Shown here: positions 8,446 through 15,761 of the stretch, in pieces | Layout of the letters: each line of letters begins with the position of its first letter | How positions within the stretch are numbered: the stretch's first letter is position 1 | Source of the DNA: Coriobacteriia bacterium | GTDB taxonomy: Bacteria; Actinomycetota; Coriobacteriia; Anaerosomatales; JAAXUF01 | Reading direction: 5' to 3' | Length of the DNA stretch: 64,000 nt | Assembly (NCBI GenBank): GCA_013336165.1 | Contig: JAAXUF010000006.1 | Span: forward strand, 62,001-126,000 | Notes under the pieces: model-generated | What the model was told of the DNA's origin: nothing | The model's input: only the letters and a program-made list of their open reading frames with translations | Databases searched by the model: none | Program-made: the position numbers and the translations under genes

Positions 8446-9056
8446 AGGAGTGCCTGCAGATAGGGTTCGACCACGGTTTGCACCTTATCCACTCGTGCGA
8501 ACCCCATGATCTCGGCCGGGGTAGCCATCTTCTTCCTCACCACTTCCTGAAGCGCTTCCAGCGCAACGTCTAGGCCAATCCTGTTGCGGTACTTGAAGCA
8601 ATCCGCAACTGTCTTGGCAACACTGAACACGTGGACCTCCGTGCCTGCCACCGAGTGCGTCTCAACGCCCGCTTGCAGAGCCTGCGCGTTCATGTTGAAT
8701 ACCTGCACTCGCGGATGATCGATCTTGGGAGGCCTGACATTCCTCGATAGCGCTATCTGCACAGCACTCGGTATCTGAGTCCCGATATCATGGAAATCGA
8801 GCGCGCTTACCAGGCATAGCACCGCCTTGGGGACACGTCGCATGATGGCTGCCACATCTGGGCTCTCTGGGAGTGAGGCGGATGCGAGAACATAAACACC
8901 CCTGCTGAGCGCTTCCAGCTTGCCGTGCTCGCGCATCCAGTAGAACGTCCGCCGATGTATCCCCGCTTCGAATGCCTCACCTGTGCGCATGACTCCACCG
9001 TGGCTCGCGAAGATGCCCTCGGCTACTTTGATTGCGGTGTCAGTCGGCTCTCTCAT
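8442..9056 (-). CDS. abiEi: AbiEi antitoxin, transcriptional repressor
   Basis: This 204-residue antitoxin has an N-terminal winged helix (~1-60: VAEGIFASHGGVMRTGEAF, then IHRRTFYWMREHGKLEALSRGVYVL) and a C-terminal AbiEi domain (CLVSALDFHDIG..., VFSVAKTVADCFKYRNRIGLDVALEAL). Family members neutralise AbiEii without stable contact and repress their own promoter through two inverted DNA sites (established knowledge). Here a 19-bp imperfect inverted repeat overlaps the start codon (9056-9105). The operon with the toxin is tight (GTGA overlap) and sits between tRNA-like repeats 1 and 2, about 130 bases downstream of repeat 2. Confidence 0.9.
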   Translation of the reverse strand: MREPTDTAIKVAEGIFASHGGVMRTGEAFEAGIHRRTFYWMREHGKLEALSRGVYVLASASLPESPDVAAIMRRVPKAVLCLVSALDFHDIGTQIPSAVQIALSRNVRPPKIDHPRVQVFNMNAQALQAGVETHSVAGTEVHVFSVAKTVADCFKYRNRIGLDVALEALQEVVRKKMATPAEIMGFARVDKVQTVVEPYLQALL

Positions 9057-9105
9057 GGGACATATAGTACAACAACTGGCGCTAGATGTTGCATATTTTG
9101 TCCCA
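9056..9105 (-). promoter_or_regulatory. Inverted-repeat operator of abiE operon
   Basis: Arms 9056-9074 (TGGGACATATAGTACAACA) and 9087-9105 are inverted copies matching at 14 of 19 positions, separated by 12 bp. The inner CAACA/TGTTG and outer TGGGACA/TGTCCCA blocks are perfect. The left arm touches the abiEi start codon. This agrees with the two-site, negatively cooperative binding described for AbiEi repressors. No clear ribosome site fits between, so translation may be leaderless. Confidence 0.6.
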
Positions 9106-9180
9106 CCGATGGAAATGAGTCCACACTCAAACTGACTTTGGGACGATTAGGGCCTCTTCGCCCGCATGGGGGCGCTTGGC

Positions 9181-9333
9181 TGAATCGAAACCCCAGCTCA
9201 GAGGCCCGATCGATGGTTTTCGAGACCGCCGCATTCAACCACTCTGCCACCTCTCCGCGGTGACACACCCTCGCGCGTGCGAGAGCGGCGACTTCGCAGT
9301 ATAGCGAGGAGGTGCGGGTGGGGCAATCGAAAC
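9181..9333 (-). repeat. tRNA-Ser-like direct repeat, copy 2
   Basis: Near-identical to copy 1 at a constant offset of 2154 bases. The tRNA-like 5' end is at 9256, with anticodon loop CTCGAAA (CGA), and tRNA similarity ends at T-loop TTCGATT. Upstream flank with TATACT and the CTCGC/GCGAG hairpin is preserved. The 9-mer AATCGAAAC is found at both ends (9183-9191, 9325-9333), with G where copy 1 has A at both ends. The fragment lies between the ABC exporter block and the abiE operon. Confidence 0.85.
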
Positions 9334-9597
9334 ACTAGGCGGGATCCCTACCCGGTACGGATTCACACTCTAGATTCTATTTCGACGTCATCCCGCGTTG
9401 TCAGACAGGTGCGTCAGGAAGGCCAAGGGATACGCGAACACCAGTTCCGAGGCTTGGACTGCATGCCGGGCGAATAGCTACCAGGCGATCCTTGCGTCCA
9501 AGTGCTGGCCGAACCCGTATCCAACTAACCTTCCGAAGCAAGACAGGATTCTCAAACGGACCGCGATTCGGTGACGCCCCGCTATCGAGCTGACGCG

Positions 9598-10221
9598 CTA
9601 CAGCTCTTTCGCGGCGAATATCCGGCAGGAAATCGCAGCTGAGCCGGCAAGGATCAGGGCGAGGATGAACGGCGAGAAACGCAGGAGCGTGACGATCGTC
9701 GCCTCCGTCGGCATGGGCACGCCTGCGGAGTTGAGAAGATAGACTGCCAGCGTCGGGACCGCAAGAACAGCGATCAGCATCACGCGGCTCTTCTCGACGC
9801 TGAACCGGTAGATGAGCGGGATCATCACGCTCATGAACAGCAGCGCCACCAGTAGGATGGCCCATACGGTCATGAGACGCTCCTGAAGTCCCGTCTGGTC
9901 CCCCAGCATTGGGGCCGCAAACATCATTGCAAGCCCGATCACCCCGCCGAGCAGTGCGAGCAGAATCGCAAGCACGTACTTTGCGAGCACGATCTGTGTC
10001 CTCGTCACGGGCAGCGAGACTGCGTAGGCGTTCCATCTCGCCAGGTCGTCCTGAGCAAACGAGGAGATCGGAAGCATCGCGAGGAACATCATTGCCATCG
10101 CCGATATGTAGGTCGCGCTGTGCATCATGAGCGCATAGATGAGAAAGAATGCTGTCATGTACAGCGCCGTGCGCAGCATGCGGCGTGAGGCGAACAAGTC
10201 CTTGAAAATGAGTCCTTTCAC
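9598..10221 (-). CDS. ABC-2 type transporter permease
   Basis: Integral membrane protein of 207 residues with about six hydrophobic helices and the start MKGLIFKDLFASRRML, typical of ABC-2 permeases coupled to GntR/YtrA-regulated exporters. It overlaps the ATPase gene by 4 bases (ATGA) and probably forms a homodimeric export channel with it. The substrate is unknown. Such systems often answer cell-wall-active compounds (family knowledge). It is the last gene of the GntR-ATPase-permease operon. The 260 bases between its stop and repeat 2 hold nothing recognisable. Confidence 0.85.
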   Translation of the reverse strand: MKGLIFKDLFASRRMLRTALYMTAFFLIYALMMHSATYISAMAMMFLAMLPISSFAQDDLARWNAYAVSLPVTRTQIVLAKYVLAILLALLGGVIGLAMMFAAPMLGDQTGLQERLMTVWAILLVALLFMSVMIPLIYRFSVEKSRVMLIAVLAVPTLAVYLLNSAGVPMPTEATIVTLLRFSPFILALILAGSAAISCRIFAAKEL

Positions 10222-11078
10222 CGCTCCGCTCCCCTCGCGTAGAACACCATGACGTCTTCGATACTCGCATCATCGATCGCGAAGTCCGCGTACTTGCTGC
10301 GGGAAAGGCCTCCTCCGGCGAGAAGCACATCGTATCCGAAACGGTTCTTCCGGTACCCGATGATATCGGAGGCGTCTACCCGCTCGAAATCGGCGAGGCC
10401 ACAGTGCAGCACACCGTAGCCTTCCGTAAGATCGTCCTTCGACGAACTCAGCACCACACGACCGTTGCTGATGAAGGTGACGTAGTCGGCGATCTTCTCG
10501 AGGTCTGTCGTGATGTGCGAAGAGAAGAGGATCGAGTTCTCCTCGTTCTGGATGAATTCGAGGAAGATGTCGAGTATCTCGCTGCGTGCGACTGGGTCCA
10601 AGCCACTCGTGGGCTCGTCGAGAATGAGCAGCCGCGGATCATGTGCGAGTGCCGCCGCGATGGAGAGTTTCATCTTCATGCCCCTGGAATACTCCTTGAC
10701 GGTCTTCCCCTTCGGTAACCGGAACTGGTCCAGCAAACGGCCGAACTCGACCTCATCCCAGTTGCCGAACACGCCGGCAAGGATCCGCGAGATGTCGGAC
10801 GGCCTTAACGTGTCATGGAACCCGCTCTCGTCGAGAACGACGCCAAGCTGGGACTTGGCCTGCCGCTCGCCCTCGATGTTGTCGAGCCCGAGGATGCGAA
10901 CACTGCCGGCATCCCTCCCGATCAGGTTCAGGATGAGTTTGATGGTCGTCGTCTTGCCTGCGCCATTCTCGCCGACAAACCCCATGATGCTGCCCTTTGG
11001 CAGCTGAAAGCTCACGTCCTCGAGCTTGAACCCATCGTAATTCTTGGTCAGATGATCCACCTGCAGACTCAGTTCCAC
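10218..11078 (-). CDS. ABC transporter ATP-binding protein
   Basis: This 286-residue protein has all nucleotide-binding motifs: Walker A GENGAGKTT (~37-45), Q-loop region, signature KEYSRGMKMKLS (~130), Walker B RLLILDEPTSGLD (~150) and the H-loop ILFSSHITTDLE. The ~65 C-terminal residues form the usual extra domain of ABC-2 ATPases. I place the start at GTG 11078 because AGAGGAAG precedes it and it lies just inside the end of the GntR gene. The longer frame to 11096 lacks a better signal. It powers the adjacent permease (4-base overlap). Confidence 0.93.
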   Translation of the reverse strand: MELSLQVDHLTKNYDGFKLEDVSFQLPKGSIMGFVGENGAGKTTTIKLILNLIGRDAGSVRILGLDNIEGERQAKSQLGVVLDESGFHDTLRPSDISRILAGVFGNWDEVEFGRLLDQFRLPKGKTVKEYSRGMKMKLSIAAALAHDPRLLILDEPTSGLDPVARSEILDIFLEFIQNEENSILFSSHITTDLEKIADYVTFISNGRVVLSSSKDDLTEGYGVLHCGLADFERVDASDIIGYRKNRFGYDVLLAGGGLSRSKYADFAIDDASIEDVMVFYARGAER

Positions 11079-11455
11079 CGGTCTTCCTCTCCGCACAACG
11101 CATCGAACATCTCGCGAAGTTCTTCGCGACTGATTCCACTCGAAACCGCAACGTCCACCGCCTGCTGCAGATGACTCTCTGCGGCACGCAAACGCTCCTC
11201 CCGCATCAGCTCGAGATTGCCGCCGGCAACGAAGCTCCCTTTGCCCGTCACGGTCTCGATGAAGCCATCACGCTCCAGGTCCTCGTAGGCGCGTTTGGTG
11301 GTGATGACGCTTATGCGCAACTCCTTCGCCAATAGGCGCATGGACGGCAGCGCCTCGCCCTCCTCGAGGACGCCACTCAGGATCAGGCCCTTGATCTGCG
11401 AACTGATCTGCTCGTAGATGGGCTTGCCACTCGACCCACTGATGATGATATCCAT
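11069..11455 (-). CDS. GntR-family repressor, YtrA type
   Basis: This 128-residue protein has an N-terminal GntR winged helix (PIYEQISSQIKGLILSGVLEEG, then LPSMRLLAKELRISVITTKRAYEDLERDGFIET) and a short helical C-terminal dimerisation region, the layout of the YtrA subfamily. These regulators control adjacent ABC exporters (family knowledge), matching the two genes downstream. The true start is ATG 11455. A TTG at 11470 would place the operator partly inside the gene. A perfect 11-bp inverted repeat lies immediately upstream. Ligand unknown. Confidence 0.92.
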   Translation of the reverse strand: MDIIISGSSGKPIYEQISSQIKGLILSGVLEEGEALPSMRLLAKELRISVITTKRAYEDLERDGFIETVTGKGSFVAGGNLELMREERLRAAESHLQQAVDVAVSSGISREELREMFDALCGEEDRWN

Positions 11456-11470
11456 GTATCGCCAAATCAA

Positions 11471-11497
11471 TAGTGTATATATACGCTATATACACTA
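11471..11497 (-). promoter_or_regulatory. Perfect inverted repeat operator for GntR regulator
   Basis: TAGTGTATATA (11471-11481) and TATATACACTA (11487-11497) are perfect inverted copies across TACGC. The GTGTA..TACAC core fits YtrA-type operators. It lies 16 bases upstream of the regulator's ATG and overlaps AT-rich sequence suitable for a -10 element, so bound repressor would block the operon's own promoter. Confidence 0.7.
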
Positions 11498-11711
11498 TAG
11501 CAGTCGACCGAGAGCCTCGCAAGAGCACGCTGCGGTCCCGGGCGGAATGACAACGCGGCGCCATTGGAACCGTGCCAGCGCAGTTTCTCGCTGCGGGTTT
11601 GGGATGCGATCCGCCAGCATGAGCTCTGGTGATCGCTATCAGGCCGATAGGCCGGAAGAGGCCTCACGACCGGCCGAAAAGTGGAAATGTCGCGTCTGCG
11701 CGAAACGAGCC

Positions 11712-11852
11712 AAACCCCAGCTCAGAGGCCCGATCGATGGTTCTCAAGACCGCCGCATTCAACCACTCTGCCACCCCTCCGCGGTGACACACCCTCGCGC
11801 GTGCGAGAGCGGCGACTTCGCCGTTTAGCGAGGAGGTGCGGGTGGGGCAATC
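11712..11852 (-). repeat. tRNA-Ser-like direct repeat, copy 3 (diverged)
   Basis: Same unit as copies 1 and 2 at an offset of 4678 from copy 1. It differs at key places: acceptor strand GGAGGGG (5' end at 11780), anticodon loop CTTGAGA (anticodon TGA) and a degraded promoter box (TAAACG for TATACT). It stops earlier at the T-arm, after GGGGTTTG. The right end has AATCGGGG, so matching end 9-mers are not kept. It separates the MFS gene from the GntR-ABC block. Confidence 0.8.
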
Positions 11853-11861
11853 GGGGCTTGC

Positions 11862-13292
11862 CTACTTCACCGGCCGCGGATACCGCTGCGTCATGCCCGC
11901 GGTCACTGCACCTGCCACGGCAACACCTGCCGCGACGAAGAAGCCAGCCGACACCGCATGGAAGGTCGCTGTGTTGGCCCCTGGACTGGTTCCGTGCAAC
12001 ACGCTCGTGAACACGCTGCCCGCAAGCGCAACTCCCAGCACCATGCCCACGTTTCGCGCCTCGGCGAGGATGCCGGACGCGATACCTCGCCGATTCAACG
12101 GCGAGGAGCCCAGAAGCGCGCTATTGTTCGGCGAGACGAAGATGCCGATCCCAAACCCCATCAGCGCCAGAACCAGCACCAAAAGGGGTATCGGCACCGT
12201 CGGGCCGAGCAAGCCGAACGCGAGAAGGCTGACGGCCAGCACAACCATGCCGGCGACTGAAGGCGTTCGCGTGCCGATGCGGTCTGACAGTGAACCCGCA
12301 AACCGCGTCATGATCGCCATCACGAGCGGCATCACCATCAGCAATGCACCCGCTTGAGAGAGCGACAGAGCACGTGCATGCTGCAGATAGGACGGCATGA
12401 GAAAGATCACCGTGTAGACACACACGTAGTTGAGCACCGCTGTGAGCGTCGATGCCGAGAAGGTCCGGTTGCGAAACAGCGACAGATCCACAAGAGGGTG
12501 GGTCCGGCGCCGCTCCAGCAAGATGAACGCTGCAAGAAGCCCCACAGCGACCGCGAGGAGCACGAGCACCCCCGTCGAGGTCCATCCCCACTGAGATCCC
12601 ATGTTGAGCGCGAGAACAAGCGCGACCAGACCGACGAAGAACGTAGCAGCACCAGGTACATCGAAGCGTTCGCGAGCTCCGGATCCCCCACCCGCAGGGA
12701 TGAAACGCCACGCAAGCAGCAATGCCGTGATACCCACAGGTACGTTAACGTAGAAGATCGCCTGCCACCCGAAGCGAGCGGCCAGGAAGGCGCCGATCGG
12801 TGGTCCCATAGTGAGCCCCAAGTACGTGAACGTCCCCTGCGTCCCCAGCACCCTGCCGCGCATGCTCGGCGGGAAGTTCGACGTCGTGATAGCCGGCGAA
12901 GAAGCGAAGAGCATGGCGGCACCGAGCGCCTGGAACCCGCGAAAGCCAACCAACACATATGCGTTGGGAGACAGACCGCACAAGACCGAGCCGAGCACGA
13001 ACAGGCAAAAACCTGTCATGTACATCTTCTTGTGACCGAACATGTCGCCGATACGACCGAACATGAGCAGTGTGCCGCTGACCACGAGCAGGTAGATGAT
13101 GACGACCCACTCGATGGACGCAACGCTGGCGTGGAACGCCTCTCCAATGACCGGCCAGACCACGTTCACAACGCTGCAATCGAGCGCGGACATGAAATTC
13201 CCGGCGGCAACCGACGCGAGGATCCACCATGCCCCCGGCGGCACTTTGGGTTGAGGTCGGCTAGACTCAGTGACAGCTGCTACTTGGTTCAT
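11862..13292 (-). CDS. MFS drug exporter, DHA2 family (14 TMS)
   Basis: A 476-residue major facilitator with about 14 hydrophobic helices. DHA2/EmrB-QacA marks are present: LDCSVVNVVWPVIGEAF in TM1, WVVIIYLLVVSGTLLMFGRIGD after TM2, the motif-C-like helix GPPIGAFLAARFGWQAIFYVNVPVG near TM5, and MPLVMAIMTRFAGSLSDRIG late. It should expel hydrophobic compounds by proton exchange. It starts at ATG 13292. A perfect 7-bp inverted repeat about 20 bases upstream overlaps the likely promoter, but no dedicated regulator is adjacent. The gene ends just outside tRNA-like repeat 3, probably the boundary between core and accessory DNA. Confidence 0.9.
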   Translation of the reverse strand: MNQVAAVTESSRPQPKVPPGAWWILASVAAGNFMSALDCSVVNVVWPVIGEAFHASVASIEWVVIIYLLVVSGTLLMFGRIGDMFGHKKMYMTGFCLFVLGSVLCGLSPNAYVLVGFRGFQALGAAMLFASSPAITTSNFPPSMRGRVLGTQGTFTYLGLTMGPPIGAFLAARFGWQAIFYVNVPVGITALLLAWRFIPAGGGSGARERFDVPGAATFFVGLVALVLALNMGSQWGWTSTGVLVLLAVAVGLLAAFILLERRRTHPLVDLSLFRNRTFSASTLTAVLNYVCVYTVIFLMPSYLQHARALSLSQAGALLMVMPLVMAIMTRFAGSLSDRIGTRTPSVAGMVVLAVSLLAFGLLGPTVPIPLLVLVLALMGFGIGIFVSPNNSALLGSSPLNRRGIASGILAEARNVGMVLGVALAGSVFTSVLHGTSPGANTATFHAVSAGFFVAAGVAVAGAVTAGMTQRYPRPVK

Positions 13293-13314
13293 GCGGATTC
13301 CTTCTCGGCAAGAC

Positions 13315-13333
13315 AGGCGGTGTCCTACCGCCT
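13315..13333 (-). promoter_or_regulatory. Inverted repeat upstream of MFS gene
   Basis: AGGCGGT (13315-13321) and ACCGCCT (13327-13333) are perfect inverted arms across a 5-base spacer. On the minus strand TAGACT lies just upstream and can serve as a -10 box, so the repeat would sit at the transcription start, a repressor position. The binding protein is not identified. Confidence 0.4.
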
Positions 13334-13534
13334 CAGTCTATGATACCAGCGATTGGCTGAAGACCCAGTGGCCCAAGGCCTGTGGGATATGAATATGGAT
13401 GGTCACAAGACACCTAGTCTGGGTGCCTGCCGAACGCCGGGTTCTCGGGCGACCCTCCGGAAGGCATTGCGGTGACTCCCATGTCCGCCGACGTGGACCA
13501 GGTCATCGGCAGCATTCCGGCCGACGAGGTCCCC

Positions 13535-13747
13535 TTACCGCTTCGTCTTGGGACTCACGCCTAGTCCTACAGCAATCAGGCCCAGCCCGGCCGCTATTGC
13601 CCCAATGCCCGGCCCGGGGAGTATCAGCAGCGGAATGCCCACCACCACGAGTCCGACCCCGGCTACGACCGAGAAGCAGCCGCCGCATCCCATGCGAGCT
13701 GGAGGCTTGCCTACCTCAGGCCCAGTCGAGTTGGGGGGTGTATTCAT
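13535..13747 (-). CDS. Small membrane protein, 70 aa
   Basis: A hydrophilic N-terminus with CGGC (residues ~21-24) is followed by one long glycine-rich hydrophobic stretch that can form two short helices around LLILPGPGIG, then a basic tail (SPKTKR). The PGPG turn between helices is common in small actinobacterial membrane proteins. It starts at ATG 13747. The alternative plus-strand frames here have Arg/Ser-rich non-protein composition. Function is unknown. Confidence 0.6.
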   Translation of the reverse strand: MNTPPNSTGPEVGKPPARMGCGGCFSVVAGVGLVVVGIPLLILPGPGIGAIAAGLGLIAVGLGVSPKTKR

Positions 13748-13778
13748 GCGAGCATCATATCGCGTTCGGCCGCAGTCG

Positions 13779-14046
13779 CTACCATGATGTCCTCACAAGC
13801 CGGAGCTCGCTGTCGAACGTCAGCTTGTCGTCCGCTTTCATGCTGTCACTGCCAGCGGTGAAGACATCCGCCACCGTGATCTTTGCTCCGGCCGGATTCT
13901 GGCAGATCACGTTGTCACCCGAACTCGCCGAGCATCCCGCCGAATGGATCGTTCAGCCACGCCGCTCCCCCGGTCTTCGCTGCACACTCACAGTCGTCAC
14001 GAGTATTGCAGCGAAATTCACATGCGGCTCGCTGCCCCTTCCGCGA
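13779..14046 (-). pseudogene. Remnant of a small Cys-containing protein, frameshifted
   Basis: Two minus-strand frames join into one plausible protein across a shift near 13915-13950. The upstream frame reads CEFRCNTRDDCECAAKTGG then WLNDPFGGMLGEFG before a stop. The downstream frame continues DNVICQNPAGAKITVADVF and ends KLTFDSELRLVRTSW at TAG 13779-13781. Neither piece has a credible start codon. The clustered Cys residues suggest a metal-binding or disulfide-rich protein. This is the main content of the 418-bp interval before citrate synthase. Confidence 0.3.
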
Positions 14047-14165
14047 TCAGGCACAAACTGGATTCGTCGAATCTTGTGCTAGTGTTTCTCTTGAATCGGC
14101 GCCGTCATCTTCAGCGCTTTCTGGTAATCACCAGAACCATCAGTGGCCATACGGAGGCAGACTCT

Positions 14166-15632
14166 ATGACCGTAGGACGACCACATGGACGTCTCAGGCT
14201 ACTCGGCGAGCAGCTCGCCAAGGTCCTCGGTGCGACCCCCAAGACTGCAAGGACTACCGAGCACGAACTGGAGGACGAGATCCCGCAGGATCGAGACGCA
14301 CTTCTCGCCGTCTGGACAGAGAAGGCGGAGAGAAGCAGCTTCCTCGATCCTGCTCTGTACGAGAAATACGACGTCAAACGCGGACTGCGCGATCAGAATG
14401 GTAAGGGAGTCCTTGCTGGACTCACGTGCATAGGCGATGTTGTCAACACTCCCGCCAGCGGCGATGCGTCAGTTCCGGTACCCGGACGGCTTCTCTACCG
14501 CGGAATCATGATCACTGAGCTCGTTGACGGTCTCGCCAAGGACGACCGACCGGGTTTTGAGGAAACCGCCTACCTCATTCTGTTCGGCAAACTCCCCAAC
14601 CGGGCGGAATTGAATGCGTTCGACACGTACTTGTCCGGTATGCGCAAGATCCCGCGGTCGTTCATTCACGATGACATCCTGCGCATGCCGAGCCGAGACA
14701 TCATGAACGCCATGATGCGAAGCGTGCTCGGCCTGTACACGCTCGACGCAAAGGCCGACGACGCCTCGATCCAGAACGTTCTGCGACAGAGTCTGCACTT
14801 GATCGCGAAGCTCCCCATGATTGCGGTCTATGCCTATCAGGCTTACCTCGAGGAGTTCTCCGGCAAGAGCCTTGTAATTCATCGGCCTGAGTCCCACTAC
14901 TCGACTGCGGAGAACTTCCTGCATATGCTCCGCCCCGACAGCACTTTCACCCAACTCGAGGCGACGGTTCTGGACCGGATGCTGGTGCTGCATGCCGAGC
15001 ATGGGGGCGGTAACAACTCGTCGTTTACCACCCACGTCGTCTCATCCACAGGAACAGACACATATTCGGCAATCGCCGCCTCTCTCGGATCGCTCAAGGG
15101 TCCTCGGCACGGCGGTGCGAACCTCAAAGTGGTGCAGATGTTTGACGACCTCAAGACGGTGGTCTCCGACTGGAAGGACGACCGGCAGATCACCGACTAC
15201 CTGCGCCGCGTGCTGGACAAGGAGGCGTTCGACAAGAGTGGCTTGATCTATGGACTGGGCCACCCTGTGTACACTGTCTCCGATCCCCGAGCCACCATTC
15301 TTGAGGGCTATGCGGAACAGCTTGCCCTGGCGAAGGGCTACACCGAGGACTTTGAATTGCACTCGCGGGTTGCGCGAATCGCCCCACTCGTTGTCGCTGA
15401 GAAGCATGCGTCGCACAAAGGGGTTTGCATCAACGTCGACTTCTATTCCGGCTTCGTCTACCGAATGCTCGATATCCCGACTGAACTCTATACGCCACTG
15501 TTCGCGATCTCGCGCATTGTGGGATGGAGCGCACACCGGCTCGAGGAACTGGGCAACGGCGGCAAGATCATCCGCCCCGCGTACCAGAGTGTGCTCCCGG
15601 CACAGCCCTACGTGCCGATCGGGGATCGCTAG
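14166..15632 (+). CDS. Citrate synthase / 2-methylcitrate synthase family
   Basis: Condenses acetyl-CoA with oxaloacetate (or propionyl-CoA in methylcitrate forms). The 488-residue protein carries the family signature: HAEHGGGNNSSFT with the first catalytic His (~280), the CoA-site loop LKGPRHGGAN, GLGHPVYTVSDPRA with the second catalytic His (~360) and VCINVDFYSGFVY with the catalytic Asp (~420). The extra ~60 N-terminal residues place it in the long form common in anaerobic Actinobacteria and Firmicutes. The start is ATG 14166 with GGAGGC seven bases upstream. The open frame extends to 13944 but that head has no ribosome site. It stands alone. No aconitase or IDH gene is near. Confidence 0.93.
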   Translation: MTVGRPHGRLRLLGEQLAKVLGATPKTARTTEHELEDEIPQDRDALLAVWTEKAERSSFLDPALYEKYDVKRGLRDQNGKGVLAGLTCIGDVVNTPASGDASVPVPGRLLYRGIMITELVDGLAKDDRPGFEETAYLILFGKLPNRAELNAFDTYLSGMRKIPRSFIHDDILRMPSRDIMNAMMRSVLGLYTLDAKADDASIQNVLRQSLHLIAKLPMIAVYAYQAYLEEFSGKSLVIHRPESHYSTAENFLHMLRPDSTFTQLEATVLDRMLVLHAEHGGGNNSSFTTHVVSSTGTDTYSAIAASLGSLKGPRHGGANLKVVQMFDDLKTVVSDWKDDRQITDYLRRVLDKEAFDKSGLIYGLGHPVYTVSDPRATILEGYAEQLALAKGYTEDFELHSRVARIAPLVVAEKHASHKGVCINVDFYSGFVYRMLDIPTELYTPLFAISRIVGWSAHRLEELGNGGKIIRPAYQSVLPAQPYVPIGDR

Positions 15633-15761
15633 CCTTGCGCATTGCCGCATTGCCGCACTGGCAGTGGGCTGGTACTTTGGAATCTGAGCGGGAGGATCTC
15701 GCCAAATCAACGCCGTAGCCGACCATCCTGGGAAGCCGGACGCATCTAAGGGAGAGCCTCC

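Noticed and set aside
7028-11780. Calling the three tRNA-Ser-like copies functional tRNA genes
   Set aside because: The 3' T-stem and acceptor strand do not follow the T-loop in any copy, and the anticodon stem has a mismatch. They are fragments.
12354-13343. Plus-strand 329-codon frame
   Set aside because: Antisense of the MFS exporter with a charged, low-complexity translation.
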